A DNA stretch of 39,812 nt. Origin: JBBQFC01 sp038321615. GTDB taxonomy: Bacteria; Bacteroidota; Bacteroidia; Flavobacteriales_D; Cryomorphaceae. The stretch spans positions 1 through 39,812 of the forward strand of contig JBBQFC010000030.1 of NCBI GenBank assembly GCA_038321615.1, in the 5' to 3' direction. A program made the position numbers and the translations under genes. Below are positions 8,134 through 15,758 of the stretch, piece by piece. Numbering within the stretch: the first letter of the stretch is position 1; each line of letters starts with the position of its first letter. The notes under the pieces are model-generated. The model worked only from the letters and a program-made list of their open reading frames with translations, did no database searches and had not been told where the DNA came from.

Positions 8134-8709
8134 ATGGCCATTTTGCTCGTTGATTGCTTCGATTCGTTCACATTTAACCTGGTGCACTACATCGAAGGCT
8201 GCACCGATGCGTCCGTCAGGGTTATTCGGCCATGCCCTATTCATTCAGAAATATTAGACGGAGTTACCGCTGTCGTTTTCTCTCCGGGACCGGGGTTACC
8301 TTCGGAAGTTCCGCATCTATTTGGTTGGATGCGCGCGGCGATGGAAGCAAATCTGCCCATTCTAGGTGTTTGCCTGGGCCTACAGACCATGGCAGAAGTA
8401 TCGGGCGGCATGCTGAAACAATTGCCAGCTCCGCACCACGGCGTATCGCATGAGGCAAGGCACAACGGAAAATCGAAGCTATTCCATAACGTACCTGCGG
8501 CTTTTGAAGCCGGGCGCTACCATAGCTGGATGGTGAAGGAGAGCAGTTTGGGCGATGAATGGATAGTAACTGCCCGCGATAGCGATGGCGAAGTAATGGC
8601 AATGGAGCACCGCATCAACCCTTGGTACGGAATTCAATTTCACCCGGAGAGCGTATTGACTCCTTCGGGGAGGGAGATTGTTGGGAATTTTATGCGCTTG
8701 GTGCCCTAA
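8134..8709 (+). CDS. Class I glutamine amidotransferase, PabA/TrpG type
   Basis: Predicted glutaminase subunit of aminodeoxychorismate or anthranilate synthase; it releases ammonia from glutamine for the PabB or TrpE partner. The ATG at 8134 gives MAILLVDCFDSFTFNLVHY, the usual family start; the TTG at 8119 would overlap frr. The 191-residue protein carries FSPGPGLPSE near residue 48 and the nucleophile elbow GVCLGLQTMAE near residue 77 (catalytic Cys). It ends with FHPESVLTP, which supplies the catalytic His and Glu. No synthase large subunit is next to it, so folate and tryptophan roles cannot be separated here. It begins 11 bp after frr. Confidence 0.88.
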   Translation: MAILLVDCFDSFTFNLVHYIEGCTDASVRVIRPCPIHSEILDGVTAVVFSPGPGLPSEVPHLFGWMRAAMEANLPILGVCLGLQTMAEVSGGMLKQLPAPHHGVSHEARHNGKSKLFHNVPAAFEAGRYHSWMVKESSLGDEWIVTARDSDGEVMAMEHRINPWYGIQFHPESVLTPSGREIVGNFMRLVP

Positions 8710-9015
8710 CTTGGTCCGCTAAGTAGAACTCTGAAAAGGAATCATGCACTTGTAATTTCCGGAGTTCGATGTTTCCGAAAATTGGATCCATCAAAATGTC
8801 CTAAAAATCTATTTTGACATTCCCTAAAATGCTAGTCTGCTTGTTTACCTTGAAGTTGGGATAAGCAACGAAACACCCAATCATAATCACAACCTTTTTG
8901 ATTTAAAACTGTCATTTTGAGCGAGTTAGATTAAATTTTCACAGCGCCTTAGCGATGAGAAAATGGGTATCGAAAACAGGTGGAAAAATCAAACTTCATG
9001 AGCCTCCCCGATACA

Positions 9016-9042
9016 ATTTTCGACTCCTTCCTCATCGAAAAT
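9016..9042. repeat. Inverted repeat inside the MITE-like element
   Basis: ATTTTCGA (9016-9023) and TCGAAAAT (9035-9042) form a perfect 8-bp stem with an 11-base loop. The flanking sequence resembles interspersed repeats I recall from Bacteroidota genomes, but that resemblance is from memory and not confirmed. Confidence 0.5.
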
Positions 9043-9088
9043 CACTCGAAGCGACTGGGTAACAATTAATTGAAAGATAACCGATATC

Positions 9089-9113
9089 GATAGCAATTTC
9101 GATTGCGACTATC
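9089..9113. repeat. TTCG-tetraloop hairpin inside the MITE-like element
   Basis: GCAAT (9093-9097) pairs with ATTGC (9102-9106) around a TTCG loop, with GATA (9089-9092) and TATC (9110-9113) extending the stem across a 3-base bulge. It lies 15 bp inside the right terminal repeat. Confidence 0.45.
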
Positions 9114-9279
9114 TATTTGACCCTGGGCTAAACAAGCAGAATAGCAGATTCCCTAATTAACAAAATCGCCAAAAAGTTAGATAAGAGTCTGAACCTTTGA
9201 GTAAAAAAATCAAACGGCGCGGGAATAGGTGAGCATTCATAATTTCAAAATACCGGGCTCGATTTATTTTATGGGCTCC

Positions 9280-10305
9280 CTATGCCCACACCTTTGTCCC
9301 TTCCGAGCAATTCTTGCAAATGTCAATCTCCTGACGCGAGCGGAGCAGCGCCGATCGAAAGGCTTGGTAGGACTCACCCCACCAAATATCACGAAAGGAT
9401 TGGTGGCTAAGGTTGCCCATCTCGTGGGTGGCATCCTTGTCGAAGCAGCACGGCACCACGCGCCCATCCCAAGTCATTACGCACGATTGCCACATTTTCC
9501 AACATTGGTTTTCCAGACTGTTTTTGATGCTCCAGCGTCCGTCGGCGCCTTGCTCGTAACGGGAGTAGCGTTCGATCGTGGGGATCAGCTCATTTCCATT
9601 TTCGAATTCATAAACTTGGGCGGTCTTGAATTTCACCCCGTCAACACCCATTTTAGCGGCAAGCTTTTTCACATCTTCGATCTGATGCTCATTGGGTCGC
9701 ACCACCAAAAATTGAAAGTAGATCAATGGAAATATGGATCCGGCTCTCCTTTTAGCATCGACGATTTCGCGCGTGCTGTCCAAAACTTTGTTCAATTTTC
9801 CATGGATCCGATATTGCTCGTACACTTCCTGCGTGGTTCCATCGAGCGATATTATGAGCTCATTCAATCCGGATTTTACGATTTGATCGGCCAATTTTTC
9901 GCCCATGAAATGGCCATTGGTCGAAGTAGCGGTGTAAATACCGCGATCGCTGGCCAAGGCCACCATATCAATCAGTTTGGAATGTATAAACGGCTCACCT
10001 TGAAAGTAATATGTGAGATATTGAAGCGTATCGCCGATTTCGTGAAGTACTTTTTCTACTGTTTCGATTTGCGTATTTCCAGTAGGGCGCGTAAACTTTT
10101 TCAAGCCGCTGGGGCATTCAGGACAACCGAGATTGCAGGCCGTGGTAGGTTCTATGGCTATAGAGATTGGAAGCGCCCATTGCGATGGCTGTTTTCTAAA
10201 CCGGGAGTATTGAAAGCCAGCTATCAGCCTACCGGAGTTGGCTATTCTTTTCGGGCTGAGATGAGTCAGAAAGTATTGTGCGCGCTTAGCATTGGCTTTC
10301 AGCAT
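9280..10305 (-). CDS. Radical SAM protein with C-terminal SPASM domain
   Basis: A 341-residue radical SAM enzyme. The cluster-binding CxxxCxxC motif is at residues 57-64 (CNLGCPEC), followed by a partial TIM barrel containing YFQGEPFIH (the GGE-like motif region) and LIISLDGTT. The C-terminal SPASM region has cysteines at about 268, 275, 286, 287, 330 and 333, enough for one or two auxiliary 4Fe-4S clusters. SPASM proteins modify peptides, mature enzymes or act on small molecules; no precursor peptide gene was found nearby, so the substrate is unknown. It is divergent from the RND exporter gene, with 87 bp between starts. The long open frame on the other strand is a shadow. Confidence 0.9.
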   Translation of the reverse strand: MLKANAKRAQYFLTHLSPKRIANSGRLIAGFQYSRFRKQPSQWALPISIAIEPTTACNLGCPECPSGLKKFTRPTGNTQIETVEKVLHEIGDTLQYLTYYFQGEPFIHSKLIDMVALASDRGIYTATSTNGHFMGEKLADQIVKSGLNELIISLDGTTQEVYEQYRIHGKLNKVLDSTREIVDAKRRAGSIFPLIYFQFLVVRPNEHQIEDVKKLAAKMGVDGVKFKTAQVYEFENGNELIPTIERYSRYEQGADGRWSIKNSLENQCWKMWQSCVMTWDGRVVPCCFDKDATHEMGNLSHQSFRDIWWGESYQAFRSALLRSRQEIDICKNCSEGTKVWA

Positions 10306-10309
10306 AGGC

Positions 10310-10317
10310 CAAAGGTA
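10310..10317 (-). promoter_or_regulatory. -7 box of the radical SAM gene, predicted leaderless start
   Basis: On the minus strand TACCTTTG matches TAnnTTTG exactly and ends four bases before the ATG at 10305. A TTG at 10341-10339 lies 21 bp upstream as a -33 candidate. The predicted transcription start falls at or next to the start codon. Confidence 0.65.
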
Positions 10318-10365
10318 AATATCTCACCTTCTCGTATTCAAGATTTCTCTCTTGGCAAAACCTAT

Positions 10366-10373
10366 TATATTTG
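10366..10373 (+). promoter_or_regulatory. -7 box of the RND exporter gene
   Basis: TATATTTG matches the consensus TAnnTTTG exactly and lies 19 bp before the ATG at 10393. No strong -33 was seen. It is divergent from the radical SAM promoter in the same 87-bp spacer. Confidence 0.6.
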
Positions 10374-10392
10374 TTCGCTTTAGTGAGCCTAC

Positions 10393-12780
10393 ATGTGGGA
10401 AAGAATAGCCAGTAAAATTTTACGCAATCGTATTGCCTTGTTGGCCGGAGTGGGAATAGTTACCATCTTTATGGCTTTTCAGGCACGCACCGTTACGATG
10501 CGGTATAAGTTTGGAGGCATCCTTCCGGAAAACGATAGCACTTTGGTGGAGTACAATCGATTCACTAAGCGTTTCTCAGAAGACGGTAATGTGTTAATAG
10601 TCGGGGTGGAAGGTGAGAAATTGCACACCTACCCAACTTTTGCAGATTGGTACGACCTCGGTGAAAACCTTCGCAAGATTGATGGCATTGACAGCGTTTT
10701 CTCGGAAGCACATCTTTTTACGCTGATTAAGAACGACAGCCTTCGTAAATTCGATCTGGCCAAAGTTGTGGGCCGAAGGCCTCAATCGGCCGAAGAGGTG
10801 GACAGCCTTAAGCGAAAGATCAATTCCCTTCCCTTTTACCAAGGCTTGCTTTACAACGATAGCACCAACGCGAGCATCATGATGCTGTTCACCAATCGCG
10901 ATAAGTTTAACAGCGAGGAACGGGTGGCCGTGGTCGATGAAATAGAAGCCATTACGGCCGCTTTTGCCGAAAAAACAGGCTTGCAAGTGCATCTTTCTGG
11001 TCTTCCGTACATACGAACGGTGCAGACTGCGAAGATCAAACAGGAGCTAGGAATGTTTATAGGCTTGGCCGGTGCAGTTACCGCCTTGCTCATGTTGCTT
11101 TTTTTCAAGAGCTTCCGAGTAATGATTGTCAGCCTGTTGGTGGTGATTATTGGGGTAATCTGGTCTATAGGAACAATTGGTATTTTGGGTTACCAGCTTT
11201 CGGCGCTCATGGGGCTAATACCTCCGCTTATTATCGTGATCGGGGTTCCCAATTGTGTTTTTCTGGTTAATAAGTACCATTCTGAATTTCGTCTGCACGG
11301 CAATCAGATTAAATCGCTGAGCAGAGTAATTCATCGTATCGGCAATGCCACATTCATGACCAATGCCACCACGGCCATGGGTTTCGCTACTTTTATATTT
11401 ACCCGCAGCGCCATGCTTCAAGAGTTTGGGGTTGTTGCGTCGCTCAATATTCTAGGCGTTTTTCTCATTTCCCTTATCATAGTACCCTGCGTATTTAGCT
11501 TCATGGCTCCACCAAAGGAGCGTCACATCACCCATCTTGATCGCAGCTGGGTGGAGCGCGTGGTATCTATACTCGAGAGTGCGGTGCGCAATAGGAGCAA
11601 GCTGGTTTACAGCCTTACGTTTATGGTTTTGGCGCTTAGTATTTATGGCATTACTCTTATTCATACCACGGGCAATATTGTAGACGACTTGCCGAAGGGC
11701 GACCGGATTATTAAAGATTTGAATTTCTTCGAGCGTAACTTTTCGGGTGTAATGCCCCTTGAAATACTGGTGAATACCACCGATAGCACACGCGTAACTC
11801 AAGAAAAAACCCTTCGAAAAATCGAGCAGCTCCAAGCGGAACTTGCCAAGTATCCAGAAATTTCACGGTCGCTTGCTATCACCGACGCCATCAAGTTTGC
11901 CAAGCAAGCTTATTACAACGGTGCTCCTTCGAAGTATAGCCTTATCACGGGTTATGAAAAGTCTTTCATCGCTCCATATATCCGTGGCAATGAGTCAGAC
12001 GTAGGCGGTGTGTCACAGCTGTTTCTAGATTCCGCCCAGCAAACAACACGTATTTCGGCTCAGATTGCCGATATAGGTACTGCAGAACTCGACTCGCTCA
12101 TGCAGCGATTAAAACCTGCTGTGTTCGATATTTTCCCAAGCGATCAGTACAAAGTTACCCTTACCGGTACGAGCATTGTATTCCTCAACGGTACTTCCTA
12201 CCTCGTTAAGAATCTGTTTATTTCTTTGGCCATAGCCATTTTGGTCATTGGACTATTGATGGCTTTACTCTTCAACTCGGCGCGGATGGTGCTCATTTCG
12301 TTGATTCCCAATCTCGTTCCGCTTATTTTTACCGCTGGTCTCATGGGTTTTTTCGGTATTGCTATTAAACCTTCCACGATCTTAGTGTTCAGTATTGCCT
12401 TTGGAATTTCTGTTGATGATACCATTCACTTTCTATCGAAATACAGGCAAGAGTTGAAGCACCGATCCTGGGATATCTCTACATGTGTTTTGAAAGCCCT
12501 GCACGAAACGGGGGTTTCGATGATTTATACCTCGATTATTCTTTTCTTCGGCTTCTTGGTTTTCACTGCTTCAAATTTCGGTGGTACGGTGGCTCTTGGT
12601 TTCTTGGTGTCAGTGACGCTGCTTGTAGCCATGCTCTCTAACTTGGTGTTGCTTCCCACTTTACTTATGTCGTTTCAGCGGAGCTTGATTACCAAATCTT
12701 TTCAAGAACCCCTTTTGGAAATAGTCGATGAAGAAGAAGACATTGAACTCGACGACCTAGAAATACAGCGAAAGCCTTAA
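10393..12780 (+). CDS. RND/MMPL-family transporter
   Basis: A 795-residue inner-membrane exporter of the RND superfamily, MMPL/HpnN-like branch (COG1033 type). It has two similar halves. Each half has one transmembrane helix (near residues 12-30 and 400-420), a large periplasmic domain of about 180 residues, and a block of five helices (about 220-370 and 605-765). The charged segments typical of RND helix 4 appear as SFRVMIVSLL in the first half and FGISVDDTIHFLSKY in the second, where the Asp pair fits proton coupling. No periplasmic adaptor or TolC-like gene is adjacent. Members export lipids or hopanoids; the substrate here cannot be told. Confidence 0.9.
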   Translation: MWERIASKILRNRIALLAGVGIVTIFMAFQARTVTMRYKFGGILPENDSTLVEYNRFTKRFSEDGNVLIVGVEGEKLHTYPTFADWYDLGENLRKIDGIDSVFSEAHLFTLIKNDSLRKFDLAKVVGRRPQSAEEVDSLKRKINSLPFYQGLLYNDSTNASIMMLFTNRDKFNSEERVAVVDEIEAITAAFAEKTGLQVHLSGLPYIRTVQTAKIKQELGMFIGLAGAVTALLMLLFFKSFRVMIVSLLVVIIGVIWSIGTIGILGYQLSALMGLIPPLIIVIGVPNCVFLVNKYHSEFRLHGNQIKSLSRVIHRIGNATFMTNATTAMGFATFIFTRSAMLQEFGVVASLNILGVFLISLIIVPCVFSFMAPPKERHITHLDRSWVERVVSILESAVRNRSKLVYSLTFMVLALSIYGITLIHTTGNIVDDLPKGDRIIKDLNFFERNFSGVMPLEILVNTTDSTRVTQEKTLRKIEQLQAELAKYPEISRSLAITDAIKFAKQAYYNGAPSKYSLITGYEKSFIAPYIRGNESDVGGVSQLFLDSAQQTTRISAQIADIGTAELDSLMQRLKPAVFDIFPSDQYKVTLTGTSIVFLNGTSYLVKNLFISLAIAILVIGLLMALLFNSARMVLISLIPNLVPLIFTAGLMGFFGIAIKPSTILVFSIAFGISVDDTIHFLSKYRQELKHRSWDISTCVLKALHETGVSMIYTSIILFFGFLVFTASNFGGTVALGFLVSVTLLVAMLSNLVLLPTLLMSFQRSLITKSFQEPLLEIVDEEEDIELDDLEIQRKP

Positions 12781-12802
12781 CTCGATTTAATATTTAGAAT
12801 CT

Positions 12803-13663
12803 GTGAAAGGAATAATATTGGCCGGTGGTTCCGGCACACGTCTTTATCCACTCACCATAGCAGTGAGTAAGCAGCTTATGCCAGTGTACGATAAGCCGAT
12901 GATTTATTATCCGCTTTCTACCTTGATGAGCGCCGGTATCCGTGACATTCTGATTATTAGCACCCCGCAAGACAAGCCCCACTTTGAGCGATTGCTTGGC
13001 GATGGCGCAAGGTTGGGATGCCACTTTGAATACGCTGTGCAGGAAGTGCCCAATGGACTCGCTCAGGCCTTTGTGATCGGAGCCGATTTTATCGGCAAAG
13101 ACAAAGTGGCTCTCATATTGGGCGACAATATTTTTTATGGACTGTCGCTTGACCATTTGCTGAGAGCAAATACCGACCCCGACGGTGGCATTGTCTATGC
13201 CTACCACGTTTCTGATCCAGAGCGTTATGGTGTAGTAGAATTTGATGCGGAGAAGCGCGCGCTCTCGATTGAAGAAAAACCCGAGAAGCCTAAATCAAAA
13301 TACGCCGTACCCGGGCTCTACTTTTACGATAACGAGGTAATCTCTATTTCCAGAACACTCAAGCCCAGTGTGCGCGGGGAGTATGAAATTACGGATGTGA
13401 ATAAGGAGTATTTGAAGCGTGGAAAGCTTAAGGTATCGATTCTCGACCGCGGTACTGCTTGGCTCGACACGGGCACCTTCTCATCACTCATGCAGGCCGG
13501 CCAATTTGTAGAGGTAATCGAAGAGCGCCAGGGACTCAAGGTAGGTTGTATTGAAGAAACTGCCTATAATATGGGCTTTATCAATGACCGAGAGTTGAGT
13601 GAAATTGCCCAACCACTCGTAAAAAGCGGCTACGGCCAATACTTATTGAACTTATTGAAATGA
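12803..13663 (+). CDS. rfbA: Glucose-1-phosphate thymidylyltransferase
   Basis: RfbA/RmlA makes dTDP-glucose from glucose-1-phosphate and dTTP, the first step to dTDP-rhamnose and related surface sugars. The 286-residue protein begins with the nucleotidyltransferase signature GIILAGGSGTRLYPLT, then KQLMPVYDKPMIYYPLST. ILGDNIFYG is near residue 110 and the DRGTAWLDTGT segment near residue 215. The start is GTG at 12803. rfbB, rfbC and rfbD are not in the window, which is unusual because they often cluster. Its stop overlaps the next gene by four bases (ATGA). Confidence 0.95.
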   Translation: MKGIILAGGSGTRLYPLTIAVSKQLMPVYDKPMIYYPLSTLMSAGIRDILIISTPQDKPHFERLLGDGARLGCHFEYAVQEVPNGLAQAFVIGADFIGKDKVALILGDNIFYGLSLDHLLRANTDPDGGIVYAYHVSDPERYGVVEFDAEKRALSIEEKPEKPKSKYAVPGLYFYDNEVISISRTLKPSVRGEYEITDVNKEYLKRGKLKVSILDRGTAWLDTGTFSSLMQAGQFVEVIEERQGLKVGCIEETAYNMGFINDRELSEIAQPLVKSGYGQYLLNLLK

Positions 13664-14640
13664 CCCCAACTCTGGCCGAAATGCAAGGCAAGTTTGAGCA
13701 TGCCTTGAGCCTGTATTGTGCCACCCTTCCTAACACTTCGCTTTATGAGCCGATACGCTACATTCTCAGCTTAGGCGGTAAACGTATTCGCCCCGTGCTG
13801 GTGATGATTGCCGCTGATGCCTACCAAGCCGATGAAACTTGTACGATTCGAGCTGCACTGGCTGTGGAGATCTTCCACAACTTTTCCCTCGTCCACGATG
13901 ACATTATGGATGCCGCCCCGCTGAGACGTGGAAAAGCAACCGTTCATGCCCGCTGGAATGAGAATCTGGCCATCCTAAGTGGCGACGCCATGCTCATCGA
14001 AGCTTATAAACAACTCGCGGGCATCAATGCGCAATGGCTTAAACCGGCTCTCGATTTATTTAATAAAACGTCGAGCGAAGTTTGCGAAGGGCAACAGCTC
14101 GATATGGAGTTTGAGAAAGTCGCGGAAGTATCGGTAGCTGGTTACACCGAAATGATCGGGCTCAAAACGGCGGTACTTTTAGGTTGTTGCTTAAAGATGG
14201 GAGCCATGCTGGGCGGAGCAAGCACCCTCGATGCTGATGCGCTTTACCAGTTCGGAAAACTTACGGGCGTTGGATTTCAAATTCAAGACGATTACCTGGA
14301 TGCCTTTGGCAATCCCGATCAGTTCGGAAAGCAAGTGGGTGGAGATATTTTGGCTAATAAAAAGACTTTTTTAGTGGCCAAGGCTATGGAAGTAATGCAG
14401 CCTTCGGATCGCAAAGAGCTTCAGCGCTTGATGAGTCAAGAGCCGCGCTTCGATCCAACCGTAAAAATTAGGGAAGTAACTGCCCACTTCCGTCGAAACG
14501 GCATTGACGAAGCGGCGCTATTGGCTATAGAATCCTACTTCATGCAAGCCGAAGAATTACTCAGATCATTGGAGCTTAGCGAAGGGCAGAAGGAACCTTT
14601 TAGGGCCTTCGCAAGGCAACTAATGGTGAGGAAGGCGTGA
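13660..14640 (+). CDS. Polyprenyl synthetase, probable FPP/GGPP synthase
   Basis: A 326-residue trans-isoprenyl diphosphate synthase that elongates allylic diphosphates with isopentenyl diphosphate. The first aspartate-rich motif is in LVHDDIMDAAPLRRGKATVH near residue 84 and the second in QIQDDYLDAFG near residue 213, with GGKRIRPVL near residue 38. The first motif is DDxxD without the two-residue insertion of typical bacterial FPP synthases. A Phe five residues before it suggests a short product (C15-C20); that is inference. It is translationally coupled to rfbA by an ATGA overlap, an association with no obvious metabolic link. Confidence 0.92.
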   Translation: MTPTLAEMQGKFEHALSLYCATLPNTSLYEPIRYILSLGGKRIRPVLVMIAADAYQADETCTIRAALAVEIFHNFSLVHDDIMDAAPLRRGKATVHARWNENLAILSGDAMLIEAYKQLAGINAQWLKPALDLFNKTSSEVCEGQQLDMEFEKVAEVSVAGYTEMIGLKTAVLLGCCLKMGAMLGGASTLDADALYQFGKLTGVGFQIQDDYLDAFGNPDQFGKQVGGDILANKKTFLVAKAMEVMQPSDRKELQRLMSQEPRFDPTVKIREVTAHFRRNGIDEAALLAIESYFMQAEELLRSLELSEGQKEPFRAFARQLMVRKA

Positions 14641-14664
14641 TATAAGGGCGGCTCGGGAGGAAAC

Positions 14665-15567
14665 TCAGCTGTATAATTCCCTCAGGGCGCCTTCCAAATC
14701 TCCATGCTTAAATGCAAAACCAGTATCCTTCAATTTATCAGCGGAAGCCCGGCTACCCTCGAGCACTATCTCGGACATTTCGCCAAAAGCCAATTTGAGG
14801 GCAAATTCGGGCACATTCGGCATCCAATAGGGTTTTTTGAGAACCTTGGCCAGGGTCGCGGTTAGGGTTTCGTTTGTCACATGGTCGCCATTGGAAGCAT
14901 TATAAGCTCCGGTAATTTCTTGGTTTTCAATCGCGGTGATGTAGAGATTTACCAAATCGTCGATATGTATGTAAGGCACGTATTGATCTCCCCGCCCCAA
15001 GGCTGCACCAAACCCCAGTTTCACAGGTGCGGCTATCCGCTTCAGGGCGCCTTTGTCCTTGGCTAGAACCACTCCTGTGCGCAATTTTACAACCCGCCCT
15101 ACCGTATGGAAATGATCGGCTGCAGCTTCCCATTTCACGCAGCACTCCCCAATAAAACTGCTTGCCGGCGGGTCGGTTTCGACGTAAATATGTTCGGTGG
15201 TTTTGCTTCCGTGATAGTTTATTCCGCTCGCCGAAACGAAAGTGTCGATGGCCTGTCCGGAGAGTTTTAATCCCTTGTAAATTAATGCCGCCGTTTCTAC
15301 ACGACTATCGATAAGCTCCTTCTTGCGCGCATCTGTCCACCGCCTATCTGCTATACCAGCCCCGGCTAAATGTACGATATTGGAAACACCTGCGAACGCA
15401 TTCAAATCTATCTCCTGACGGTTCGTGTCCCATTTGAAAATTTCGACTCCGCTTATATCGCCTTTCTCACGACTCAAGTGATGCACGGCGTAGCCATTAT
15501 CTTTCAATCGCTTAGTAAGCGCCATACCGATCATACCCGATCCACCAGAAATGAGTACTGTTTTCAT
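14665..15567 (-). CDS. TIGR01777-family epimerase/oxidoreductase
   Basis: A 300-residue extended short-chain dehydrogenase/reductase of the TIGR01777 (YfcH, SDR39U1) family with a C-terminal DUF1731 region. The NAD(P)-binding motif SGGSGMIGMALTKRL is at residues 7-21; VVHLAGAGIADRRWT near residue 65 and SASGINYHGSK near residue 112 are family hallmarks. The usual catalytic YxxxK is altered to YHGSK. The C-terminal segment includes PYWMPNVPEFALKLAFGEM. Family members bind NAD(P) but the physiological substrate is not settled. It is convergent with the prenyl synthase gene (24 bp between stops). Confidence 0.92.
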   Translation of the reverse strand: MKTVLISGGSGMIGMALTKRLKDNGYAVHHLSREKGDISGVEIFKWDTNRQEIDLNAFAGVSNIVHLAGAGIADRRWTDARKKELIDSRVETAALIYKGLKLSGQAIDTFVSASGINYHGSKTTEHIYVETDPPASSFIGECCVKWEAAADHFHTVGRVVKLRTGVVLAKDKGALKRIAAPVKLGFGAALGRGDQYVPYIHIDDLVNLYITAIENQEITGAYNASNGDHVTNETLTATLAKVLKKPYWMPNVPEFALKLAFGEMSEIVLEGSRASADKLKDTGFAFKHGDLEGALRELYS

Positions 15568-15571
15568 AGGT

Positions 15572-15579
15572 CAAAGTTA
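15572..15579 (-). promoter_or_regulatory. -7 box of the TIGR01777 gene, predicted leaderless start
   Basis: On the minus strand TAACTTTG is an exact TAnnTTTG match that ends four bases before the ATG at 15567, the same spacing as at the radical SAM gene. A -33 was not clear at 19-21 bp. Confidence 0.6.
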
Positions 15580-15758
15580 AGAGATCGTTGTGAGTTCTTG
15601 CCTCAATGTACGAAATATGGAGCACCGCGAAGCTGTTCAATATTTTGATCTTTTTGACGTTCGTTAGGCGCTCACACCTCACAACCCTTTGTGCAAATCG
15701 GATGTTGCGAGCGCGTATCACCTGCGCGTGGATTCCGATATTAGCACCATCGAATACC

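Larger units (their letters stand above)
8819..9156. mobile_element. MITE-like insertion with target-site duplication
   Basis: An 18-bp inverted repeat bounds the element: TGCTAGTCTGCTTGTTTA at 8830-8847 matches the reverse complement of 9129-9146 at 17 of 18 positions. Immediately outside lie two copies of ATTCCCTAA in direct orientation (8819-8827 and 9148-9156), the pattern expected of a 9-bp target-site duplication. The element itself is therefore about 8828-9147 (320 bp). It has no plausible coding frame, so it would need a transposase supplied in trans. The interior contains two hairpins. The remaining gene-free DNA around it (8710-8818 and 9157-9279) shows nothing I can name. Confidence 0.7.

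Noticed and set aside
7571..8134. A 187-codon minus-strand frame antisense to frr
   Set aside because: Its length mirrors frr and it has no recognisable domain; it is a codon-bias shadow.
8848..9128. A degraded transposase inside the inverted-repeat element
   Set aside because: Stops occur often in all frames and no transposase motif could be read; the interior is about 280 bp, so a non-autonomous element fits better.
9591..9812. Small precursor peptide gene for the radical SAM enzyme
   Set aside because: No separate short frame with a Cys/Thr-rich core was found next to the enzyme; this stretch is inside its own coding sequence.
9229..10383. A 384-codon open frame on the plus strand
   Set aside because: It is exactly antisense to the radical SAM/SPASM gene, which has full family motifs, and its own translation shows none.
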